Shown here piece by piece: positions 11,092 to 23,327 of a stretch of 64,000 nucleotides of DNA. Source of the stretch: Apiospora phragmitis (taxonomy: Eukaryota > Ascomycota > Sordariomycetes > Amphisphaeriales > Apiosporaceae). How positions within the stretch are numbered: position 1 is the stretch's first letter; each line of letters starts with the position of its first letter. A model generated the notes under the pieces. It had not been told where the DNA came from. It did not search any database and saw only the letters and a program-made list of their open reading frames with translations. Both the position numbers and the translations under genes were made by a program. The stretch spans positions 4,030,001 through 4,094,000 of the forward strand of contig JAQQWL010000005.1 in NCBI GenBank assembly GCA_038363925.1, read 5' to 3'.

Positions 11092-14000
11092 CTAATACCT
11101 ACTACCCTGACCTCCTAATAGCGGTACGGTAGTGGTGGAGATGGATGGGGTGAGGACGAGAGTGGATGATGGACCCCTTTGATGCTCAAGTACCCTGTGG
11201 ATGGGGGTACTTATGTGTGGAGAAGGGACAGTCGGAAAGGGTGAGACAGGCAAAGTACAGTCAGTGCAGAGCTGCTGTAACCCTGGGAAGTATAAGTGGT
11301 TTGCGGGCGGAGGAGGGGGGTGGGAGTATATGTAGGTGGTAGGCAAGCGATTGTTGACCAAGCAAGAGTCACTTCACCCAAGAGAGGTGTGGCCTTGGGG
11401 GGTGGCGAACCCAGGCAAACCAGGCAGAAGCCGCGAATTGAGTCAATTGACAAATCGGTCAATTGAGTCACGGCTATTGATTGATCCTCAATTGAAAAAG
11501 AAGGCGGAATCCTCGGCCTTTTTTTCCTCTTCTTCTATTTGGTTCCGTAGCCAGAACCAAGAGTGGCGGTGTTAGGCCAATTGCTGGTAGAATGAATGGC
11601 CTGGTCTCGTGAGTTGGATTGGATTGAATGGTCCGGCTAGCTTTCGCTGGATTCCAATTCCAATTCCAATTCGAATGGGCGGATGACGAGCGACTTATAC
11701 CGTTGCCAGTGACTGTGTAGGGAGTTAGTTATGTCTGTCGGGGGATGTGGACTGGGTAAACTTGCGACCGCAATGGACAGGCAACCAATGCTTGGCGAGT
11801 GTTGGTCGAGCGAACAGAGAAGAGAGCCCCCAAGAATGCTGCGGAAGATGAATGAAAACAGCAAACAGATTTATCTGTTGGAAGTTCGCCAGAGCCTTAT
11901 TAATACTTTCAAAGTATTAGGGAAGTAAAATGGTTGGTTGCCAGAGGCCAATTCGATGGTGAGGATACAGTTGTCCCTTCTGGATTGTTTGTCTAATTGA
12001 AACCCGCCCCAGGCTGTGTTCGTGGCCGAACCAACTGGTGTCCTGTCTGCTGCTTCGGGCGAACGAGAGAAGCTGAACGAACAACAGAGCGCGGGCAGAC
12101 AAAGCAGGCAAAAAAGCAGGGAGCAATAATAAGAAGTAAGTAACCTATGGTACCCGACGGTAGGCAGGCCAAGGTACACGACAACACACTATACTTGAGT
12201 ATGTATGCATGTACTTTATGTTCAGGCCTTGGCTTGGGTAGGAAGAGAGTAGCTGGGGGGCTTCAGCTTAATGGAATTGCTTTTGATTTATTATGCCCAA
12301 TGCGTCAATGCCCAGGTTGGTTGCAAGTGCTGGGTGCCCAGTGGAGATGCTGTATCGGTATTGACTGGAGGAACAGACGGGGGAGGAGCGCGCTGTAGGT
12401 ACGCTTGCGCTGGGGGGGATATTAGGCCTTCTTTGGTCGATAACGCCAGCAGCGCTTAGTGCGGGGTGTGGGATTGGGGCACCTTGGGTAGGTGCGTGTA
12501 AGACGACCTGTAAGTGGTGTCGATCGATCTCTCAATCGGGAAATCCGGTGCAGAAGTAAATAGCAACAAGAGAAAATTGGTGACTTGAAGGCTATCTATA
12601 GGCAGCGAATGGCCTGCTCTGTCTGGAAGAGAAATCACTCGGAAATAGACCTTCCAGGGCAAGTGGCGACTGATTGATTGTACGTAGTAGGTAGGTTATG
12701 ATGGTTCATGTGTATGTATCACTCGTTCCAGGTCAGCAGACACTGTCTTCTTGATTGGGTGACACAGTACAGTAGCTGGCTGAGTATGGCAGACAAGTTG
12801 GGGAGCAGATAGAGTAGATGGGAGACAGAAGAGGTAGAAGTCGGAGAGAGGGAAAGACGAAGAGGAGTGGCTGTAGAGGAAGTCGTCCTTTTCTAATAAA
12901 CTGTAGGCAGCGAGGGCAGACCGACCGAAACACAGGCAGATAGATTAGATCTTCGAACGAATTGGTGGTCAAGTGTAATAAGAGAGGAAGGGAAATAGAA
13001 GGGAAGGGGGAGAAGAGGCCAATGAAGAGCGAGAGAGAAGCATTGTGAGAGCGACGAGGCAGCCAGGAGCAAAGCAATCGGGCCTGAAGGTGGTCAAGAA
13101 CTATCAAGACCGAACATTTACCCCATAACATCTTGGGCATGTACACACTATCACACTCACTTGTCGGATCATGGGCGACGTATTGATGGATATGGGTGTG
13201 AGTGTGTATGTTAGTGTGTGTGTGTGCATGCTGTGGTGGTGTGTGTCGTTGAGGAGTCACCCTCACCCTCCCACAATCTCTCTAACACACGCAAACTATC
13301 AAGTATGTACCAGTAGTTCTCAGAGAGTAGTAGTAGTAAATCAGGCATAGTAGGCAGACAGATAGACAGCACCCTCCAGTACAGAGATTACCCACCGAGT
13401 ATGTCTGGTCCTGCTTCTGGACTGGTAAAGTGCATGTAGTTCGTGTTAGTCAGTCGGTCATTCAGTCAGTCAAGTCACACCCCAGATCATAAGGCAGGGC
13501 AGACGCGGCCGAGTGGGCGCAGGGATCTCTGCCCATGGGCCTTGGCAGCCCTCTCTGGGCTTAATTGGGATTCTGGGTGGGATAAAGTGATGCTGTGCTG
13601 CCACAGGGCGAATCTGTAAAATGAAAAGGGAACATAAAGGTATCGGCATGTACTCCGAGTGCAGCGATACTTTCTGGGTGTCCTCCTGGCGCCCGCTACA
13701 CTTGCTCTCAGCCAACCACGGAGGCCAATCCGAAGCGCCCATCAGCCGTGGCCGGTCGTCATCCATGCTGTCTGGAGGCACGACCCTCGTTTCATGCACA
13801 CCAGCTTGCGGGTTATCGCCGACTGGAATGCGATAGTTGAGTGATAGAGTGAGACGGAGCCCGGAGCGACACAAGTGCGAACGAAGGAACTGCCATTGAC
13901 AAAGGAGGGGTGGAAACAGAGAGAGGGCAAACTGCACGCATTCCATATTATGTTATGTTAGGTAGGTATGTTCGCCGCTTGCAGTCAGCAGGCAGGGCTT

Positions 14001-17000
14001 GTGACGACGATCGACGAACCAATGCCGAGCTGGAATTGAACCGGGCGTTGGTGGCCGGATTGGTGATCAATCACCATCCCCAATGATTGATGCTTGCTTT
14101 CACGAGATAACGACAACAACAACAAGCAGGCGCGGGTAGATATCCTGGGTGTCGTGATCATTGGGTCAATTGGCAAAGGGCATCAAAAGCAGGACTTTGG
14201 TCAAACGAGAGGGGGGTCTGTCTCAGAAACCGTGGGCGTGTGATGCACACTCACAAACATACATCTATGTACATACCAAAGTACGGAGACAGACACACAC
14301 ACTCACACCACCCCCGCCTTGCCGTAGACTTCCTCGCGTGGATCATCTGTGGGCAAGGATGCGAAAGTGGGTATAGTGTGGTTAGCATAGCATGGGAGTG
14401 CATACTTGAGAGGTATGTACATAATTGTGTGCATCTCTTAACAACAACATCCATTGATGATGAGTCCAGTACAGTCCAGTCCAGGGATTGACGCCCAATA
14501 GAGCACTGCAATGAAATTTGTCACACCCAACCTTGTGTGTGCCTGTGCCTGTGTCTGTCTGTAGCATGTAGTCTGTAGTCTGTAGTCTGTAGGCCGGCCT
14601 GATCTTGAAGCATCGCCTGGCACCAATCACGATGGCGAATTGGCCCATTCTGGTTGTGAGAGCCATCACACTGTCTCGTGAAAAAGTGACAATGACGATT
14701 GCGCGCTCGAGAACGGCAGGTGGGTGCAGTTTGTCCCAGAGAGGGTGAACACGCTCAGGGACTTATGACTTGCATATTCACAGCACCGAAACCAGCCCTG
14801 GCAGGCAAGACAATTACGACGACTAGAAACAGGCAGTAGGTAGGTTGGCAATGCGACAGGTCAGCAGGCACACATTCGTTCAATTGGAGTATGTTAGTAG
14901 ACTTGGGTAGATACAGTACAATGTATTCATTACAGATCAATTGGTGCCTGTTGAAGAAAAGTCCATATGGATAGGAGGGCGGCCTAACACGCCGATTGAG
15001 TTTGAGGCTATCTAGGACTCGGACGTTGCCGCCGTATCGCCGTTAACCACGACGACTAGCCCGATACCCAAAACGTTCCATAGGTAAGCAGCAACACCAA
15101 GAATCGGAGTAAAAAAGGGGGCGAAATGCAATAGAAGGCTTGGGTTGTTCTACGACTGGATCAACGTAGATGTATGTGCTGGGGCCAAACAAAAACACTG
15201 GCACGCAATGTGCAGCGCAGCCCAGACTGTCGTGTCAATTGTTTTCTGGTGCTGCGTCATGCGGCTGTCATCTCATAAGTAGGATAGGACTGCAATTGGG
15301 TTGAATTGGACCTCATATAGGACTCGCGTGCGCCCAATTGGTGAGGGACACAGATTCCTGATGCCGAGAATATGATACAAGCCAAAACTTTGACAACGCA
15401 TGGGCGAAACGATTACGGGTGAATGAACGGACATGTTGGCGCTGTCTGGTCCAGTATTTTCTGGTTGCATCTGCATTATTGCCCATCAACGCATATGCCT
15501 TCTAGAAGCCCTGGCTGTGTCCAATGCCACCGCGTCAATCAGGTTACTTAGCTACGCGTTGAGTTGATCTACAGTTTGTTGCCATGCAAGCCCGTGGTTC
15601 CAATTCCGAGGATATCGCACCATTGGGTCGGTGCCTTTGCTAGAATTACCCCACGGCGCGGCACAGGCAAGAGTTAGAGGAGAAGTCAATTGGCCAAGTA
15701 CAACGCTTTCCTTGGTCGTGGTAAGCGAGCACTCAACGAATCGATACATTAGCTTGTCGTCATCCAGCTAGAGAAGCCTAACCTAACGCAAGTACTTGGT
15801 CGCAAGTGGTACACATCATACGAAAATGTTGAGAGCATGAGAGTCAGTCAGATACGAGAGAGGGGTGCGCTGTTGACCCAATGCTCTTGGTGGGTTCCTC
15901 GTCAATGTGAAGAGAGAAAAAGGCCGAGCAAGCAGAGCAAAACAATCGATTGATGAATGGATGATATGATGATGAGGAGATTTTCCATCCCACGATCGCG
16001 ACCAGGAGGCGAATGGAAGGACAAGACTCGGCAGAATAGGGTGCCAATTGGCCAATCAGCGGTGGAAATTGGCCGAGTAGAAGGCCTTATGCTGGCTTTT
16101 GCCAACTCAATTCCTCAATTGCCTCGCACGAGTCTGGACGCAGCGGTGGCTTTTTTGCCTGCGTGCCTGCGTTTCGCATCTCCTGAACGAGATCCGCTCA
16201 TCGGGTCAGTTCCCAGATTGCTGCCGCTGTTGGGCCGAGGGGGGACCTCCATTCAGGGTCCTGCAGCCGGGGCTAGTCGGAATGGAAGAAGCCCAGAAGG
16301 AGGCAGTGAGTCATACGATGCGTGGTCGTGCCAGACGTGTAAGTGCTTCAGTCGACGACAAGTTCTGGACAAAGGGAAAACTGGCGGCAGGATGGAAGAT
16401 GGACGAAGAAAACCAACTAGTTGGGCAATGGGGAATCCAACGACGGGAACGGGCACAAAAGAAGCGCATGGCAGACGCAGGGCTATCCCAGCTGGATTGC
16501 TGGTCCAGCCCGTTGATTCGACCGCTACCTGTGCCTGCTGCGATCTGCCCATGGAGCAGATTGGCCCTGAATGGGTTTAGAGGCTTCCCCCAATTGATCT
16601 CCAGAAGTCCTCCCATGCGGCAGATTTGTACTGTACAAAGCCGGGCAAGCCCACAATACTTGGGATCCGGGCGTCATCTGTATCAATCACAAGCCAACGG
16701 CAGTGGGTGAGGTGAGGAGGGGGGTGCCATTATCGCTGCTGGTGGGTGGCTCAGGATGTGTGTATTCTTAGCCCTGTTAGCCTCTTCTTTGTGCTTGTTT
16801 TCGCTACCACTGCTACGCTAGAATAGAACCCGATATTGTTTGTATGTCATGCCTTGACTGGTGATCGATTGAATTGCCAGATAGATAGGGAAACAGGATG
16901 GCGCGCTTGTCTTGCAATTGACGTTCGTCGCATCTCCGCGTGGTCTCTGTCTGTCGGTTTCAAATCCCAGTTGATTTCGGGGGGCTTGAGGCGGGTAGCT

Positions 17001-20000
17001 ATCGCAATCAATTGATGGGTTTGATCGGCCAGTTCAAGTGCCGTCCGTCCAAAATGCCTGCACGTCTCAGAGTTCATAACCCACCTTCAGCTACACCTAG
17101 TTTATCGATAATGCTATATATATATACACGGCGCAGTATAGGCGGCGTGCAGGCAGATTGGATACAATGCATAATCATAATGGCCCTTCCCTTTCTCGAC
17201 TCTTGTGTCACCAATTGATTCCAAAGGTGATCACGCAAAAGAGACGTATCATTCGTTCTGCTCGACCAGTTGCTGCCTGTCGAATTCGGGCCTCCGCGGA
17301 AGCCCCAATTGCCGGGGCGGCGTCATCAATGACTTGTACCATTGTGCTACCTAGCTGGTCCTGATAGACTATCCCCATCCCCATCCCCATCCCCATGATC
17401 CCTCCAGGTTAGCGTCAATCTCGCGGCCTTTGGACTGGAAATCCCGGCATCGCAATTGATCCCGACTTCCTTTCTCCTCACAAGTGCTCCCTGGCTCCTC
17501 TTTTGCTCCTCTGTGCTCAGCAATCGCCATCCTGGCCGTGCTTCTTTACCGCCAATTCCTCCCCCGTCCGCCAAGGAGGCTCGACTGGCAACTCCTTGGG
17601 GAATGGGGATGGGGATGGGACTATGCTATGATCGGACCCCCACCGCCAGAGCTCAGGCCTCCTCTCCTTCCTCTCTCATGTACCGGGGAAAAGGGAAACG
17701 CCTCCGTCGTGCTGGTAAAGCCAATCCCCCTTATGACTGCATCCTAGAGCAGCAGCCACCTGTACCACAGCATTACCAGAGAGCCTGGGGAGTTTTGACC
17801 TAGGCAGCCAGCACTGGCTGTGTGGCGTCGTCATCGTCGCCATCTCCGTTGCCTATCTATCTCGCCATTGCGGCTTGCCATTGGATTCTCTAGTGACTGC
17901 CTACGGGGCCACCATGGATGCGCTTACGTCCTTCTCTACTTGCCCAGGAAGGGCAGGCAGATAGGATTTCCGCTTCGCCAGCCACCGGATTGACTTCAAG
18001 CCCCTGCTGGTCGCTGACCCGGTGATGCGATATTGCCCGTTGCCACGCTATGAAGAGGAGAGGAGAACTAACAAGTCCCAAAGCACCATGATCGATCCGT
18101 GCTGAAATGGTCAGCTCACGAATAGGAACCGCAGTGGTGTGTGTGAGTGACATCCGTAGTCCCCATAAGAATATACTCACGAGCCTTGGCGATTGAAGGA
18201 GGCTCGTTACGGCTGCGAACGTCGTCGTTGCAGCTTGGCCCGACGCCACACCACCCCGCCTCATGTCACTATCAAACGGTAATGTGGTTTCTCTTCGCAC
18301 ATAGACTGCCACTTGATTCTCGTCCAGAGTAGTTAGTCTTGGTCAGCGATGGGGGTTCTGCAGCAATGCAATGTCCCGCATGACTTCGAGCCTCTTCGAA
18401 CTGGTGGGTGAACCACCCCACTCCCAATGGCGCCTGGCTGTTGAAGCCGTTGCGACTCTGCAACCACCAGACCCGGTCAGTCACTACAAATACGAAATAC
18501 CCATACTAGATAGATATAGGCAGAGAGAGTTCGACTGCAATCAAGTGACGGCGGCGGCGGCGGCGGCGATGCTATCTCGTTTATCTTTCCAACTACATAC
18601 ATGTACCCACCTGCCACCCATACTTGGGTATCCACACTGTCTCGCTCGAACACCACCACCCTTTTCCCAATTTCGTGATCACGCTCCGGTAGAGGCGCTG
18701 TCACTTGATCACGGTGCAAGACAATATGACGGATGGCCAGTCTCCCGCTTAGCGACATGCTCCAACGGTGAAGGGGGTGGTGTGTAGTAATCCACTTTCA
18801 CATGTCCCATCCGCTGTGTCTACCTACTACACCCTCTTAGGGCTATTCTCACTTACTTCCTGCTTGCTTTCTTGCTGCTGCTGCTGCTTCTGCTGCTGCT
18901 GCTGCTGCTGCTTCGGTTGACCACATATAGCTGCGCGCTGAGAGTCTGTCTAGGTACTTACTTATCTTGCCAACTTACTTATCGAAAGATACCATTCGAG
19001 TTGGCCGTAGCCAAGAAGCAAAAGAGAGGGGAAAGCAATGCACGCAACTGGCGACGGATGCAGTCAACCGCAATCATGACGCTGGAATGAAGTGTGATAT
19101 CGTTATCACCCCTCATTTTTAGACCCCCGTCGCTCTCCAGCTTCTGCCCCGAATCCCCGACCGACAACCCCGCCATTCCACTGTCGTCGTTGGGGATTTA
19201 CCCAGCGACGCGCCCAAGGGGGGCCCCCAACTTCAAGATGTTGCAGTAGTGAGGACCTACATAACGGCTAACCTTGGGCACCACCGGGCGGTTATCAACG
19301 CCGTCGTTTGAGAACTGGGTGACTGACTGGGCTTGGAGCTGGAGAGGCTCACCGTTCACGCATCCATTCCCCATGTCACCGCCGTATATTCGTGTTATTA
19401 ATCAACGCTTGACACTCGCACTTGAGCCAACGGTCGCCAGATGGCTCATCACGTAGTCTGTGTCCATTGGCGTTCTTGCAGACGAGGGGCTGGCCAGCGA
19501 TCAAGCGGGTTCGTTCGCCCTACCTACCTGCCTACCTCAGTAGGAGAAACGCCGCAGACCCCCAACTTGCAACATCGCATCTCCGTATTTATCCGCGTTC
19601 CTCACCTTAGGCTCCGTAGTAGGTGTGCCTCGCTGCATATCTTCACCGTCATTTACGGGCTTCCTTCCCAGCTTCTCTCTTCCAGGGGCTCACTAGCCCT
19701 GAACTATTGACGAATAGACTGGTTCACGTGCATGCCGGCTCCTGTGTGTGGGTCGGGACGATCTGGGCGAAGAAGCAATATTGAGCGTTCTTCTCCGTAT
19801 AGGATCGTCTGGAACTTGGAAGTACACGAGATTCATCTATTCTCACTTGTTCTACTCCGTATACATGGAAGATCATGATGATGACAAGTCTCGTCTGTCG
19901 TGCTTACCATCCGGGGTAAATGGCAGCATGACTGCATTCGCTCACGTGCATCATGTGATGTGATGGGACACAATGTTCTGACTAATACATATGGCCCAGA

Positions 20001-21681
20001 TTGAATGCGCCCTCGAGTCTGTGAGTGCTCACTTTGATGTAGGTGAGATCGTGGGAAGCGAGATTCTTCTGCAGCGGAACGGGGTTCTGGGTCAGTCCTT
20101 TTTCTTCTTCTTCTTCTTCTCTTTTTCTGTCCCTTGCCGACGATCGTCCGGCCCCCCGATTCGCAATCTACTGCTTCTACTGTACTCCACGTATATTTTC
20201 CGTGGGCATGCTTCTCGCGCGTTCCTCTGGGCAGGCAAGATGTTACATCGAACCAGCCCAATTCCGTTGGTTGGTTCCCGGAGGGAAGGGTTGGTCAGCA
20301 ACACATGGATCTCATGCGACCCCCATCCAGCATCCCATCATCCCTCACTTACTGCCGCTGTTGCTGCTGCCACTACTCTGCGCTCGCATCCGCCCCCGTC
20401 TTCCGCTGTAGTTTGTTTGTTTCGTTTCGTTTCGTGCATTCTGCATTCCCCCCAAAAAGGGCCTAACAACATCATGATCCATCCAGAGCCGAGATGACCG
20501 GTTTTTCCCTCCTGTGCAACCTCTGTCCTGCCCGCCGTCGAGTCCCTCGACTCTGCTTGGTTCGTTGCTGTACCATGTGGCCACTGTCCATACCATACAT
20601 ATACGGCTGATCAATGCCTAAGCGATCGATTCGATCAATCATTCCCCTCATCGGCGGGCCAAGACTGCGGCAGGCCCCCACTGGTCCTGGTCCTGGATTC
20701 TGACATATCCGACAGAAAACGACATGGCAGGGCATGGCATGCCATGGAGTCTTTTAAGCCGTCCTAGTTATAGAGGAAGGATTTGTGAGCGCGGGGGTCT
20801 CCTATGAATCTGAACCGCCAGCCAGCCAGCCAGCCAGCCCTACTTATCTGAGCGGCCGTCGTCGTATGGTGAACGGGAGCGAGCGGTCTATTACTGCCTG
20901 CCAACCAGATTGGACAGACATGGCGGGCCTCGAACCCGTCGTTGTCTGATGTACTAGCCAAGTAAGTAAGACGGGATGTGAGCCTCAAAAAGGCCAGTAG
21001 TCTCTGGAAGAAGCAATCCAGATCCAGCAAGGTAAAGTTTCTGGCCAAAATGAAACCACCCGAGGCTTGCCTTGCCCACCGCCCGTCAATCACATAAAAG
21101 CCGTGGGCTCGCACGGCAACTGTCTGTCTGGGTAAAACATGTTAGTTTGCTAAATCTTCCTGGCTTATCCCGTTCTTCTTTTGGACTTTCCAAGTGTGTG
21201 CAATTTTGTTCCCGTTATTTCTGTCATCTCCCAGCTCCCTTGGTTCAAACCCGTCGGTTGCCGAGCCGAGGTTTTTTCTATAGGTCCCCCTTCCGTCGGG
21301 ATCCCGGGAGATAAAACCCCCATCACCAACGCCGCAGCAGCGAGCTTGCTGCACCAGGACGGATTGGGGGCAAGAGCCGCAGCTTCCAACAGCGCGCGCA
21401 GTTGCAGGCCAGGCAGCGGCCCCGGGTCATCTGTCAAATATATTGGGGACTTGACTCACCCCGTCATCCCTAAGTAATCAAAAGCGGACTTACACACACA
21501 TATGCTGCTTCTTCCCACTGCTGCTGCTGCTGCTACTGCTGTCGCTCCTTGCGTCTTATTACTAATCGCACGCATCTACGCCGCCGACGACGGCTAGGCG
21601 CAGCCAACTCGCAATTTACGCAAACACGCATATCCACCTATACTCGTACAGAGATCAACGGGGACATACATCACCCGCATT
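11092..21681. other. 10.6-kb region without recognisable genes
   Basis: No ORF here has recognisable motifs or sustained protein-like composition; the longest (about 207 codons, 15957-16580) does not look coding. The DNA is rich in microsatellites: TTC repeats near 20100-20122, GCG repeats near 18551-18570, CTG repeats near 18872-18912, CCCCAT repeats at 17371-17397, and a seven-base tandem (GTAGTCT) near 14568-14591. The first 6 kb carries a dense set of CAATTG palindromes. Part is presumably the upstream region of the SWIRM gene and, at the right end, of the NUDIX gene. A long non-coding RNA or a very long 5' leader could sit here, but the sequence alone does not show it. Confidence 0.55.
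11454..17458. repeat. Cluster of at least 19 CAATTG palindromes
   Basis: Counted by eye, CAATTG begins at 11454, 11460, 11489, 11578, 14167, 14881, 14938, 15236, 15293, 15335, 15687, 16045, 16116, 16591, 16915, 17009, 17212, 17306 and 17453. That is 19 copies in 6.0 kb, against 1-2 expected by chance. Elsewhere in the window I see roughly one per several kb. Many flanks extend to CCAATTG or CAATTGA, and half-sites (GAATTGG, CCAATTC) are also common. CAATTG is a CANNTG E-box. Function is unknown. Confidence 0.7.
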
Positions 21682-22361
21682 ATGGCTGCCTACATGTGGG
21701 ACACCAAGGTCTACCCGGCCGAGATGTTCGTCGAGTCATGCGGTGCCATCCTGTTCGACCTAGGCGGGTCGGGAGCGGCAGCGTCATCGGCGTCGTCCGC
21801 ATCCTCGGATTCGGACCCCACCACATCCCCGAGAAGGAGAAGAAGGTGTGCCTGCTGCACTACATGGCCAAGGACCAGTGGCTGCTGCCCAAGGGCCGGC
21901 GCAACTGCTGCGAGACGCGCCAGGCCGCGGCGGTGCGCGAGGTGCGCGAGGAGTCCGGGTACGCGTGCCGGCTGCGGCCGGTGACGATGCCGACGCGGGC
22001 CCCCTCGGTGCTCGAGGCGGCCGACGTCAAGGACTTTGCGCGGACCTACCCGGGCCTCACCGAGCCATTCATGCTCGAGGTGCGCGACCTCGGGCAGGGC
22101 GAGGGGGAGGGGGTCAAGCTGGTCTGGTGGTTCGTGGCCGAGGTGCTCCGGCCCGGTAGCGTTGGGGGTGGTGCTGGCGATGGGGATGGGGATGGGGATG
22201 AGGAAGAGTTCCTAGGGCACGGCGAGCCCGAGGTTCACTTCGAGCCGGCGTTTTTCGACTGCGACGCGGCGCTCAAGAAGCTTACGTTCCAGAAGGACCG
22301 CGAGGTGCTGAGGCGGGCCATGGACCTCGTCGAGAGTTCCAAGTGGGATTGGAGCGATTGA
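21682..22361 (+). CDS. NUDIX hydrolase domain protein, one frame break
   Basis: The ATG at 21682 opens with ESCGAILFDLGG, the usual first strand of a NUDIX fold. A Ser/Ala/Asp-rich insert follows. At about 21833-21846, a GA-rich run, sense moves one base and continues VCLLHYMAKDQWLLPKGRR. The NUDIX box is complete: G-x5-E-x7-RE-V-R-EE-S-G (from about 21893), with the metal-binding Glu residues present. NUDIX enzymes cleave nucleoside diphosphates linked to another group. This arrangement resembles fungal diadenosine-polyphosphate or inositol-pyrophosphate type hydrolases, but the substrate cannot be assigned. A Gly-Asp repeat (about 22176-22200) from a GGGGAT microsatellite lies in a loop near the C-terminus. 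The frame break looks like a single missing base. Confidence 0.85.
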
Positions 22362-23327
22362 TGTTCGTGTGGACTTGACAGTCAGTGTTGTTGTTTTACA
22401 GGGCAGGGCTCAGGCTCGAATGGTCGGCTGGCGTTTGTTACGAACTTGTCTCTCGTGAAGAAAATCAAATCTCCTCGATTGCTTACTACCTCGGGTACTT
22501 TCTTTACTTGTTACTATGCATACATACTTACCGCAAATCTATATATCCTGAGGAGTGAAGGGACTACTCCATATTTACTTGGCAATTCATCTGGATCTTG
22601 CTATTGGGTTACTTGGTCATGTTTCGCTTTAACCAACCACCAAGGCAAGTCCTTGCTGATGATTCTGTTACCAACCTGCTGGGCCGGCACCTTTGAGGAT
22701 CTACGCGGGGTTCTTTCTAGCCATGGCATTGCTCATTCACACCTTCATCATCTCTCACCATCGCATATTGGCCAAAAGCAAAAAATTGTAGGTTTGGGCG
22801 TGCCTTTCGAGGAAGATAGCGTTACTCGCATTGCTCTAGTTGATAACAATGAGGCATGTCTTGAGACCACCCTACTGTGTGTCTCCCCGTAAGCGCGGGG
22901 GCTAGTACACCGTTTTTCCGCCCTCAGGAAGTATGGAACCATCGGCTTCTGTTCCGATGCGGAACAAAAGCCTCCATTGGCCGACTTCGCTTTGCAGCAA
23001 ACACCACTGGCTCGGAGCCAATCGCCGCGAAACTATTATTCGAGAAGACGGTGTCAGCACGACTGAAAGGAAAAGGGCGGCGGTGTGATAAAATCGTCAG
23101 TATCTCTGTGAGCCCACGTGGTTCGGGAGGGAAAGCCAGTGGCTTGGCAGGGTTTCTTCGCTTTTCCCGCGCCGTGTGGCTGTTTGACGGCTTCTCACTC
23201 TCTCGCGGCTGAACCCACGTCAGTCAGGCTAAAACCTGGCCAGTTTTTTGTTCGGGGTGCGCTTGTGGGCGTGTGAGATCTGATCTGCCCTCCTCCCCCA
23301 GCGGGGATTGATTGGTGGAGAGAGAAA
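22362..23327. other. Intergenic region, no gene seen
   Basis: A spacer of about 970 nt between two tandem plus-strand genes. A 148-codon ORF at 22446-22892 has no recognisable motif and I do not call it. The rest is presumably 3' UTR of the NUDIX gene and promoter of the methyltransferase gene. Confidence 0.5.

Noticed and set aside
15957..16580. A 207-codon plus-strand ORF in the gene desert
   Set aside because: Composition is irregular, no domain or motif is visible, and another long ORF overlaps it in a second frame. Likely chance.
20865..20990. tRNA-like B box (GGGTTCGAGGCCC on the minus strand, near 20933)
   Set aside because: No matching acceptor or anticodon arm at tRNA spacing could be found.
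22446..22892. A 148-codon ORF between the NUDIX and methyltransferase genes
   Set aside because: No motif, no good start context, and it lies in 3' UTR/promoter sequence.
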